From the NCBI GenBank assembly GCA_016463265.1, contig JAEMRP010000034.1:1-5172 (forward strand): a stretch of DNA of 5,172 bases, written 5' to 3'. The notes under the pieces are model-generated. The model had not been told where the DNA came from. It saw nothing but the letters and a program-made list of their open reading frames with translations, and did no database searches. The position numbers and the translations under genes were made by a program. Position 1 is the stretch's first letter. Each line of letters begins with the position of its first letter. Below are positions 1 to 5,172 of the stretch, one piece after another. Source of the stretch: Microbacteriaceae bacterium (GTDB lineage Bacteria > Actinomycetota > Actinomycetes > Actinomycetales > Microbacteriaceae).

Positions 1-902
1 AGAATGACGTTGTCGCCGAACGCGAATCCCGCGTCGAGCAGGTCAACGACGTCCTTACCCAGACGCTGTGTTGCCAGCTTGGACAGCTCGACGCGGTCGC
101 GGGGCGGTGGCACGTCCGCAATCAGCGCAGTCGCGGCATCAATTCGGAACTTCGGTTTGGTCGTTCGAGCGGGCGCACCGCGGCGCAACCATGCAAGTTC
201 TTTTCGCAGAAGGTTCTGACGGCGTTCCTCGCTCGATGCCGATTGCCGCTGGCGTTCGACGCGCTGCAAAATGTAGGCCGCGTATCCGCCCTCGAACTTG
301 TCGACGATGCCGTCGTGGACCTCCCATGTGTCGGTCGAAATCGCGTCGAGGAACCACCGGTCGTGAGTGACGACCACGAGAGCGCCGGTTCCGGTCGGCC
401 AGCGACGAATGAGGTGCTCGGCAAGCCAGTTGACACCGGACACATCGAGGTGGTTGGTTGGCTCGTCAAGAAGCAGCACATCCCACTCGCCAACGAGAAG
501 GCGGGCGAGGCCGACGCGCCGACGCTGGCCGCCCGAAAGGTCTCCGATTCGGGAGGCGACATCGACGTCACCGAGCAACCCCGAGAGCACATCGCGAATC
601 ACCGGAGATGACGCCCATTCGTGCTCGGGGCCTTCCCCAACGACCACGTTCCCGACCGTCTCGTCGTCACCGAAATGATCGTCCTGAGTCAACATGCCGA
701 CCTGAGTGCCACCGCGCATCGTGACCCGACCGGAATCCGGGGTCAGCGAACCTCCGATGACAGACATGAGGGTCGACTTACCGTCACCGTTACGCCCGAC
801 GACACCGATGCGGTCGCCCGCGTGAATTCCAATCGTGAGGTTGTCCAACACGACCCGGTTCGGGTACTCGTGGGAAACGCTTTCTAATCCGACCAGGTTC
901 AC
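1..902 (-). CDS. Uup-like ABC-F family ATPase, N-terminal part (C-terminus beyond left edge)
   Basis: Soluble ATPase of the ABC-F class: two ABC domains on one chain and no membrane segments. Members act on the ribosome near the E site or have Uup-like roles. The visible 300 codons start at a GTG (900–902) and read MNLVGLESVSHEYPNR. They hold the complete first ABC domain: Walker A GRNGDGKST at residues 37–44, signature LSGGQ at 123–127, Walker B plus the ABC-F hallmark DVLLLDEPTNHLD at 141–153, and the H-loop histidine at about 180. No EttA-type arm is inserted between Walker A and the signature, which lie only about 80 residues apart. A basic, probably helical linker begins near residue 210 and contains KELAWLRRGAPARTTKP (about 234–250), typical of actinobacterial Uup-like proteins. 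The second ABC domain lies off-window. The gene shares strand with ispE but is separated from it by lspA, so it probably has its own promoter. The exact subfamily and any role in antibiotic resistance cannot be read from this fragment. Confidence 0.93.
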   Translation of the reverse strand, partial: MNLVGLESVSHEYPNRVVLDNLTIGIHAGDRIGVVGRNGDGKSTLMSVIGGSLTPDSGRVTMRGGTQVGMLTQDDHFGDDETVGNVVVGEGPEHEWASSPVIRDVLSGLLGDVDVASRIGDLSGGQRRRVGLARLLVGEWDVLLLDEPTNHLDVSGVNWLAEHLIRRWPTGTGALVVVTHDRWFLDAISTDTWEVHDGIVDKFEGGYAAYILQRVERQRQSASSEERRQNLLRKELAWLRRGAPARTTKPKFRIDAATALIADVPPPRDRVELSKLATQRLGKDVVDLLDAGFAFGDNVI

Positions 903-926
903 TTCGTTAGTTTAGACAGGTAAATC
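898..926 (+). promoter_or_regulatory. Weak candidate promoter for lspA
   Basis: On the plus strand TTCACT (898–903) and TAAATC (921–926) are separated by 17 bp and loosely resemble -35 and -10 boxes. They would give a start near 932–934 and a leader of about 10 nt before the lspA GTG at 943. A second possibility is GAGAAT (931–936), six bases before the start codon, which would make lspA leaderless. Neither match is strong. Some promoter must lie here or inside the ABC-F 5' end, because lspA has no upstream gene on its own strand in the window. Confidence 0.2.
909..914 (-). promoter_or_regulatory. Candidate -10 box for the ABC-F gene (probable leaderless start)
   Basis: On the minus strand the hexamer TAAACT fits the TANNNT pattern of sigma-70-type -10 elements. 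It is followed by exactly six bases (AACGAA) and then the GTG start at 902. That spacing puts the expected transcription start on or next to the start codon, and no purine-rich Shine-Dalgarno sequence is present upstream. Leaderless transcripts are common in Actinobacteria. No convincing -35 box is visible at 16–18 bp upstream, so the call rests on the -10 match and its spacing. Confidence 0.4.
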
Positions 927-942
927 TTGCGAGAATGGTGGT

Positions 943-1449
943 GTGACCCGCCGCTCCCTCATCGTTCTCACCTTTTCGCTCGCCGCCTTCTGGATTGCTC
1001 TCGATCAACTCACGAAACTGTGGGCCGAAACAGCGCTTGTCGGGCAACCGCGGACCCCGATTCTCGGCGGTTGGTTCGGGCTCGTCCTCGTGTACAACCC
1101 CGGTGCCGCCTTTGGTTTGGGCACGGGATTCACATGGGTCCTGACCGTTATTGCAGGCATCACCGCCGTCGCGCTCGTCATCGTCGCGCTTCGCACCCAG
1201 AATTTGTTGTGGTCGGTCGCGATTGGGTCCATGCTCGGCGGAGCCGTCTCGCACTTCTTCGATCGGCTTCTGCGTGGCGACACAATCGGCTCGGGGAAAA
1301 TCGTCGACTTCATCGACTACGGCGGATTCTTTGTCGGCAACGTCGCCGACATCGCCCTTGTCGGTGCCGCCATCGGTTCCGTCTTGCTGAGCTTCTTCGG
1401 GGTTCCGTTCAGTTCACCCGAGCGCCCAAAGCCGGCGCCGAAACAGTAA
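943..1449 (+). CDS. lspA: Lipoprotein signal peptidase (signal peptidase II)
   Basis: Integral-membrane aspartic protease that removes the signal peptide from lipid-modified prolipoproteins, acting after Lgt. The product has 168 aa, the usual length, with about four hydrophobic segments (roughly residues 5–24, 64–84, 88–106, 129–152). Family motifs are DQLTK (21–25), NPGAAFG (52–58), an Asp-Arg pair (107–108), VDF with the first catalytic Asp at 122, and GNVAD with the second catalytic Asp at 136. The residues before the Asp-Arg pair are Ser103-His104 instead of the usual Gly-Asn. The GTG at 943 is the first possible start after an in-frame stop at 913–915 and leads straight into the first membrane segment; no good Shine-Dalgarno site precedes it. 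It is the only plus-strand gene here. Its polar tail (about 155–168) is encoded by DNA that also encodes the end of ispE on the other strand. Confidence 0.95.
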   Translation: MTRRSLIVLTFSLAAFWIALDQLTKLWAETALVGQPRTPILGGWFGLVLVYNPGAAFGLGTGFTWVLTVIAGITAVALVIVALRTQNLLWSVAIGSMLGGAVSHFFDRLLRGDTIGSGKIVDFIDYGGFFVGNVADIALVGAAIGSVLLSFFGVPFSSPERPKPAPKQ

Positions 1450-2326
1450 TCGCGTCTCGACCGTCCGCTGTCAGCGATGCCGCGAGGTGGGCCGCGGAAT
1501 CCTCGTCGGCGGCGAGTAGCGCAACCGTTGGACCGCTGCCGGACACGATTCCCGCCAGTGCGCCGTGTGTTTCGCCGAATTCGAGCGTTTCACCCAGATT
1601 CGGCATGAGTTGAAGCGCCGCGGCCTGCAGGTCGTTTTTCAGATACTCAGCGAGAGCGGCCGCATCGCCTGATCGCAACGCGCTCAACAGTTTCGGGTCG
1701 ATCGCGGGGTCAACCGCAACGGTTTCGATCTCGATCGAGTGCTCCGCGCGGTGACGGTCGAGTTGACGGAAAACCTCGGGTGTCGATAACCCCACCTCGT
1801 TTAACACGAGAACCCAGTGGAACGCAGATTTGGCTAGGACGGGCGAAAGGATATCCCCCCGGCCAACGCCAAGCGCGGTTCCGCCATGCAGGGCGAAGGG
1901 GACATCAGCACCGAGGGTCGCCGCGATTTCGGCAAGCTTCTGCATCCCAAGGTTTGTGCCCCACAGCGCATCGACCGCGACCAGCGTTGCCGCGGCATCC
2001 GCCGAGCCACCGCCCATTCCGCCGGCGATGGGGACGCGTTTGACGACCTGGATGTCGGCTCCGCCGGTGTATCCGGATGACGCGGCCACGGCTCGGGCCG
2101 CACGAATGACGAGATTCGATTCGTCCACCGTGAGGTGACTCGTATCGATCGGGCCCGAGAAACTCGCGGTGAAATTGGCGGATTCCGTTGCGGTTACTTC
2201 TTCGAGCAACGAGACGGCCTGGTAGATCGTGGCGACATCGTGGAATCCGTCGTCGCGCAATGGCCCGACACAAAGGCACACGTTAATCTTGCCCGGCGCC
2301 GTTGCCGTAACCGAATGCGCACCCAT
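1409..2326 (-). CDS. ispE: 4-diphosphocytidyl-2-C-methyl-D-erythritol kinase
   Basis: GHMP-family kinase of the MEP pathway that phosphorylates CDP-methylerythritol at the 2-position using ATP, in the cytoplasm. The product has 305 aa, a normal length. Visible motifs are PGKINVCLCV (11–20, catalytic-site Lys13), the substrate segment RDDGFH (24–29), the glycine-rich ATP loop PIAGGMGGGSADAAA (99–113), GADVPFAL with the catalytic Asp at 141, and the C-terminal GHMP motif GSGPT (263–267). The ATG at 2326 is chosen because the PGKIN motif lies 10 residues downstream, as in homologues; the same frame is open further upstream, but that is the out-of-frame reading of rsmA. The start lies 10 bp after the rsmA stop. 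The only Shine-Dalgarno-like element is AGG overlapping that stop, 9 nt upstream, so translation probably depends on coupling with rsmA. The last 13 codons including the stop overlap the lspA 3' end in antisense. Confidence 0.96.
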   Translation of the reverse strand: MGAHSVTATAPGKINVCLCVGPLRDDGFHDVATIYQAVSLLEEVTATESANFTASFSGPIDTSHLTVDESNLVIRAARAVAASSGYTGGADIQVVKRVPIAGGMGGGSADAAATLVAVDALWGTNLGMQKLAEIAATLGADVPFALHGGTALGVGRGDILSPVLAKSAFHWVLVLNEVGLSTPEVFRQLDRHRAEHSIEIETVAVDPAIDPKLLSALRSGDAAALAEYLKNDLQAAALQLMPNLGETLEFGETHGALAGIVSGSGPTVALLAADEDSAAHLAASLTADGRDAITVSAPALGARVN

Positions 2327-2336
2327 GCCGTTAAAC

Positions 2337-3188
2337 CTAAACCTTGCCAAGGAGGGTGCCGTGCGTCTGTCCCAAGATGACGAATTGGTCGAGCGTGAGC
2401 TGCTCGCCGCGCGCACCAGAGTCAATGCCCGCCGCCTCACACAGGTCGGCCGCTGCGGTCGTCGAGCCCGCGAGCGCGGAGAGAGCCTGGCGCAGCGTCT
2501 TTCGGCGCTGCCCGAACGCGGCATCGACGATGGCGAAGGTGCGGCGTCGAAGCGGCTCGTCGCCCGGTGTCGCACGCGCCGTCATGCCGACGAGCACCGA
2601 GTCAACGTTGGGCTCTGGCCAGAACACGCGGCGGGACACGGTGCCTTCGACATTCCAGTCGCCCCACCACGCCGCTTTGACGCTCGGAACGCCGTAGACC
2701 TTTGAGCCGGGATCGGCCGCGATGCGGTGCCCGACCTCGGCCTGAACCATGACGAGGACCCGGCGAATCGTGGGGAACGTCTCGAGCAAGTGTATGAGCA
2801 CAGGGACGGACACGTTGTAGGGCAGGTTCGCGACGACGGCTGTCGGACCCGCATGCAGTTCGGTGACCGCGAGCGCATCCGCCTGGATGACCGTCAGCAT
2901 GCCTGCGGCAACCCCATGCGTCTCGGTCGTCGCCGACAATTCCGCGGCAAGCCTCGGGTCGATTTCAATCGCGGTGACGGGGTGCCCCTGCTCGAGTAAC
3001 CCTAAGGTCAGCGAACCGAGCCCCGGGCCCACCTCGACCACGGCTTCGCCAGGGTCCAGTTTCGCGGCCGTGACAATCTTGCGAACCGTGTTCGCGTCGT
3101 GCACAAAGTTCTGTCCCCACTTTTTCGTCGGCGACACGTCGAGCCGCTCGGCGAGGGCGCGAATCTCGGTCGCGCCAAGAAGGGTCAC
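2337..3188 (-). CDS. rsmA: 16S rRNA (adenine(1518)-N6/adenine(1519)-N6)-dimethyltransferase
   Basis: RsmA/KsgA transfers four methyl groups from SAM to two adjacent adenines in the helix 45 loop of 16S rRNA during late 30S assembly; its loss classically gives kasugamycin resistance. Motifs (numbering from the alternative GTG one codon upstream) are KKWGQNFVHD (23–32), SAM motif I VEVGPGLG (52–59), IEID with the ribose-binding acidic residue at 76, QADAL (103–107), catalytic NLPYN (122–126), VQAEVGHRIAADPGSKVYG (149–167) and VFWPEPNVDS (189–198), then a basic C-terminal domain with FGQRRKTLRQAL. The length of 283–284 aa is normal. Two GTG codons are adjacent (3191 and 3188). The second gives a 4-nt GTGA overlap with the tatD stop and sits 5 nt after a GGA, so I prefer it; the first would have only 2 nt of spacing. 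Translation is probably coupled to tatD. Confidence 0.96.
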   Translation of the reverse strand: MTLLGATEIRALAERLDVSPTKKWGQNFVHDANTVRKIVTAAKLDPGEAVVEVGPGLGSLTLGLLEQGHPVTAIEIDPRLAAELSATTETHGVAAGMLTVIQADALAVTELHAGPTAVVANLPYNVSVPVLIHLLETFPTIRRVLVMVQAEVGHRIAADPGSKVYGVPSVKAAWWGDWNVEGTVSRRVFWPEPNVDSVLVGMTARATPGDEPLRRRTFAIVDAAFGQRRKTLRQALSALAGSTTAAADLCEAAGIDSGARGEQLTLDQFVILGQTHGTLLGKV

Positions 3189-4063
3189 CACGTTCCGTAG
3201 ACCGTTTCAGTGTTGCGGGCGATATCAGCACCGAGTTCGTCCGCCGTCACGCCGAGGTGTTCCGCCATGAACCGCAGTGTCAGCGGGATGAGGTACGGAC
3301 CGTTGGGCCGCCCGCGGAACGGCATCGGGGTGAGAAACGGTGCGTCCGTTTCAACCAACACGAGTTCGCGCGGCGCAACGGACAGCGCGGCACGGATCCC
3401 CTTGGCATTCCCGAACGTCACGGTTCCCGCGAATGACATGTACCACCCGTGGTCGGCACAGATTCGGGCCAGTTCCTCGTCCCCCGAGAAACAGTGGAAA
3501 ACGGTTTTCTCCGGAGCGCCGACGCGCAACAGCGTCTCGACGACAGCGTCGTGAGCATCGCGATCGTGTATCTGTAGCGCGAGACCGTTCGCCTTCGCAA
3601 TGTCGATGTGTGCCTCGAACGAGTGCAGTTGCGGCGCACGGCCTGGCTCGTCCGTGCGATAGAAATCCAAGCCCGTCTCGCCGACGGCACGGACACGCTC
3701 GCGCGTCGCCAACTCGGCGATTCCGGCGAGGTGTTCGTCGAGTACCCCGCGCTCGGCTAGTCGCGGCGCTTCGTTCGGGTGAATGGCGACAGCGGCCACG
3801 ACGCGCGGGTCTCGGTCGGCGAGGTCCGCTCCCCAGCGCGAGGTCTCAAGATCCGTTCCCACCTGCACCACCCCCGCGACTCCGACAGCAACTGCTCGAC
3901 GCAGGTTTTCCTCGGGCGCGAGCGGGTTCTCGCCGTCCGCGATCTCGAGGTGGGTGTGGTTGTCGTAAACGGGAACCGTCAGCGGTTCGGGTAGCGGCGG
4001 GAACTCAAGATCACGCGTGACGTCTCCGTCGGTGTCCTTTCGCGCCCGCAGCGGTTCCGACAC
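3185..4063 (-). CDS. tatD: TatD family metal-dependent hydrolase (putative DNase)
   Basis: Amidohydrolase-superfamily TIM-barrel enzyme. Characterised TatD/YcfH proteins are Mg/Zn-dependent 3'-5' exonucleases or phosphodiesterases; the physiological substrate in Actinobacteria is unsettled. The 292-aa product shows every expected metal-site motif: DNHTHLE with the HxH pair (36 and 38), AVGETGLDFYR with Glu129, LQIHDRDA with His166, VFHCFSG with His190, and VETDAPFLTP with Asp240, followed by the family RGRPNGP segment (250–256). About 30 polar, proline-rich residues precede the barrel. The GTG start at 4063 lies 2 bp after the metG stop and has a good GAGGAA ribosome site inside the end of metG. 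It lies between metG and rsmA, the classic actinobacterial position. It has no link to Tat protein export despite the name. Confidence 0.94.
   Translation of the reverse strand: MSEPLRARKDTDGDVTRDLEFPPLPEPLTVPVYDNHTHLEIADGENPLAPEENLRRAVAVGVAGVVQVGTDLETSRWGADLADRDPRVVAAVAIHPNEAPRLAERGVLDEHLAGIAELATRERVRAVGETGLDFYRTDEPGRAPQLHSFEAHIDIAKANGLALQIHDRDAHDAVVETLLRVGAPEKTVFHCFSGDEELARICADHGWYMSFAGTVTFGNAKGIRAALSVAPRELVLVETDAPFLTPMPFRGRPNGPYLIPLTLRFMAEHLGVTADELGADIARNTETVYGTW
3194..3196 (-). promoter_or_regulatory. Short ribosome binding site deciding the rsmA start
   Basis: On the minus strand the bases read ACGGAAC followed by GTGGTGA. The GGA core is 2 nt from the first GTG but 5 nt from the second. 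The second spacing is workable and the first is too short, so the second GTG (3188) is the more likely initiation codon, giving a GTGA stop/start overlap with tatD. Confidence 0.35.
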
Positions 4064-4065
4064 GG

Positions 4066-5172
4066 TTATTCCTCAATGCGGGGGAACAGCGAGTCGAGGC
4101 TCGACACGCGGATTCCCGCGGGAGCAATCCCCCACTGACCGGCGCGAGACAAGTGCTGGTCGGTCAAATCGCCGAGAGCTTCGCCGAGCCCGAGCGCGTC
4201 CCACAACTTTTGCGTCGCGGTTGGCATGACGGGCGAAAGTCCCACGGCGATTGCGCGCAGCCCTTCGACCGCGGTGTACAACACGGTGTGGAGACGGTCG
4301 CGATTCGCGTCGTCCTTCGCGAGAACCCAGGGCTCTTGTTCCGTGATGTACAGGTTCAGTGCGTCGACGATCGTCCACACCGCGTTGATGGCGTCGTGAA
4401 TCGCGAGGCGATCAATCGCCTTGTTCGCGGTATCAAAAGCGCGCGCCACGGTGTCGACGATGACGGCATCGGCGTCGTTGAGTTCGGTCGGCGCGGGAAC
4501 AACATCGTCGCAGTACCGGTTGATCATCGCGATGACGCGACTTGCGAGGTTGCCGAACCCGTTCGCCAACTCTGCCTGGTACCGCGCGGCAAGGTCCTCC
4601 CACGAGAACGACCCGTCCTGGCCAAAGTTGATGGCGCTCAAGAAGTAATAGCGGAAGGCGTCGGCCCCGAACACGTCGGTGATCTGGTGCGGCGCGATAC
4701 CGGTCAGTTTCGACTTCGACATCTTTTCGCCGCCGACGAGCAACCAGCCGTGACCGAAGACGCGCTTCGGGGGCTGAAGCCCAGCGGCCATGAGCATCGC
4801 GGGCCAGATGACCGCGTGGAATCGGGCGATGTCTTTTCCGACGATGTGAATCGCGGGCCAGCGCTGGGAGAATTCGTCGTCGTTCGAACCCCACCCCGTT
4901 GCCGAGATGTAGTTGAGTAGGGCATCGAACCAGACGTACACGACGTGGCTGTCATCCCACGGAATCTTGACACCCCAGTCGAAGGTCGCGCGAGAGATGG
5001 AAAGGTCGTCGAGTCCGCGCTTGACAAACGAGATGATTTCGTTGCGAACGCTCTCGGGCTGAATAAAGTCGGGTTGCGATTCGTACAGGTCGAGAAGCCT
5101 CTGCTGGAAGTCGCTCATGCGAAAGAAATAGTTCGATTCCTTGAGCGTTTCGATGGGACGCGTGTGAATCGC
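4066..5172 (-). CDS. metG: Methionyl-tRNA synthetase, C-terminal portion (N-terminus beyond right edge)
   Basis: Class I aminoacyl-tRNA synthetase that attaches methionine to initiator and elongator tRNA-Met in the cytoplasm. The 368 visible residues run from the window edge to the TAA at 4066–4068, about 70% of a typical actinobacterial MetRS. The reading frame continues upstream of the ATG at 5118 through ETLKESNYFFRMS, a conserved MetRS segment, so that ATG is internal and not the start. Visible motifs are WGVKIP and HVVYVWFDALLNY (66–88), IHIVGKDIARFH (108–119), the catalytic KMSKS loop within GGEKMSKSKLTG (147–158), FGNLASR (206–212, whose Asn and Arg match anticodon-contact residues of E. 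coli MetRS), and EPWVLAK with Trp282 matching the anticodon-stacking Trp. The HIGH motif and any zinc knuckle are off-window. The chain ends after the anticodon-binding helices, so no C-terminal Trbp111-like dimerisation domain is fused. It is the first visible gene of the tight metG–tatD–rsmA–ispE unit. Confidence 0.97.
   Translation of the reverse strand, partial: AIHTRPIETLKESNYFFRMSDFQQRLLDLYESQPDFIQPESVRNEIISFVKRGLDDLSISRATFDWGVKIPWDDSHVVYVWFDALLNYISATGWGSNDDEFSQRWPAIHIVGKDIARFHAVIWPAMLMAAGLQPPKRVFGHGWLLVGGEKMSKSKLTGIAPHQITDVFGADAFRYYFLSAINFGQDGSFSWEDLAARYQAELANGFGNLASRVIAMINRYCDDVVPAPTELNDADAVIVDTVARAFDTANKAIDRLAIHDAINAVWTIVDALNLYITEQEPWVLAKDDANRDRLHTVLYTAVEGLRAIAVGLSPVMPTATQKLWDALGLGEALGDLTDQHLSRAGQWGIAPAGIRVSSLDSLFPRIEE
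4069..4074 (-). promoter_or_regulatory. Ribosome binding site of tatD
   Basis: On the minus strand GAGGAA lies inside the last codons of metG, with its GAGG core 7 nt before the GTG at 4063. It is the clearest Shine-Dalgarno sequence in the window and supports GTG 4063 as the tatD start. Because it lies within metG coding sequence, tatD is probably translated from the metG message. Confidence 0.65.

Noticed and set aside
122..592. A 156-codon minus-strand open frame inside the ABC-F gene
   Set aside because: It is out of frame with the ABC-F reading, which carries LSGGQ, Walker B and the linker through the same DNA; serine- and arginine-rich shadow.
1333..1350. Perfect 6-bp inverted repeat GTCGGC…GCCGAC with 6-nt loop, considered as a terminator
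   Set aside because: It encodes the conserved VGNVAD motif of LspA and has no T run on either strand; most likely a coding coincidence in GC-rich DNA.
927..1613. A 228-codon plus-strand open frame overlapping lspA
   Set aside because: It is the +1/+2 shadow of lspA running into ispE antisense; arginine-rich, with no domain, while the lspA frame has all family motifs.
2342..2352. CCTTGCCAAGG palindrome near the rsmA end, considered as a terminator or operator
   Set aside because: Only 5-bp arms with a 1-nt centre, inside the rsmA coding sequence, and ispE follows at once on the same strand; no supporting second copy seen.
2327..2575. N-terminal extension of ispE by 83 residues
   Set aside because: The extension is serine/arginine-rich, lies out of frame over the rsmA C-terminus, and IspE homologues begin about ten residues before PGKIN, matching the ATG at 2326.
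3340..4020. A 226-codon plus-strand open frame antisense to tatD
   Set aside because: Low-complexity arginine/proline-rich translation opposite a gene with every TatD metal ligand in place.
4153..4920. A 255-codon plus-strand open frame antisense to metG
   Set aside because: It lies wholly opposite the well-supported metG frame, has arginine- and valine-rich composition without recognisable motifs, and is a typical shadow of a GC-rich gene.
1..5172. Mobile element, CRISPR array, tRNA/rRNA gene, toxin-antitoxin or defence system
   Set aside because: Coding sequences cover nearly everything with familiar housekeeping genes; I saw no transposase motifs, regularly spaced repeats, target-site duplications or tRNA-like sequence.

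Overview
The window looks like ordinary chromosomal housekeeping sequence from a high-GC actinobacterium. GC appears to be around 60% by eye (not computed). I favour a Microbacteriaceae-like member because of the gene order metG–tatD–rsmA–ispE–ABC-F, the FVHD form of the RsmA N-terminal motif, the frequent GTG starts and the Uup-like ABC-F sequence. The assignment is inferred from protein family flavour and synteny, not from a database match.

Layout, right to left on the minus strand. The C-terminal ~70% of methionyl-tRNA synthetase (metG, cut by the right edge) is followed 2 bp later by a TatD-family metal-dependent hydrolase. That gene overlaps the start of rsmA (ksgA, 16S rRNA dimethyladenosine transferase), and ispE (CDP-ME kinase of the MEP isoprenoid pathway) follows 10 bp after rsmA. 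These four genes are so tightly packed that they almost certainly form one transcription unit. Next, on the plus strand, comes lspA (lipoprotein signal peptidase II), whose 3' end overlaps the ispE 3' end by 41 bp. A 40-bp divergent gap then separates lspA from a minus-strand Uup-like ABC-F ATPase that runs off the left edge.

The genes serve translation (MetRS charging, 16S rRNA methylation, ABC-F ribosome-associated ATPase), nucleic acid/metal-dependent hydrolysis (TatD), isoprenoid precursor supply (IspE) and lipoprotein maturation (LspA). Nothing indicates a mobile element, CRISPR array, tRNA/rRNA gene or defence system. The only intergenic DNA is 40 bp at 903–942, plus 10 bp and 2 bp gaps inside the operon.

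I do not see a new biological system here. The points worth a second look are the position and orientation of lspA inside an otherwise conserved minus-strand cluster, its Ser-His replacement of the usual Gly-Asn before the Asp-Arg motif, the 41-bp tail-to-tail coding overlap with ispE, a probable leaderless promoter for the ABC-F gene in a very short divergent gap, and the absence of an rpfB-type gene between tatD and rsmA.
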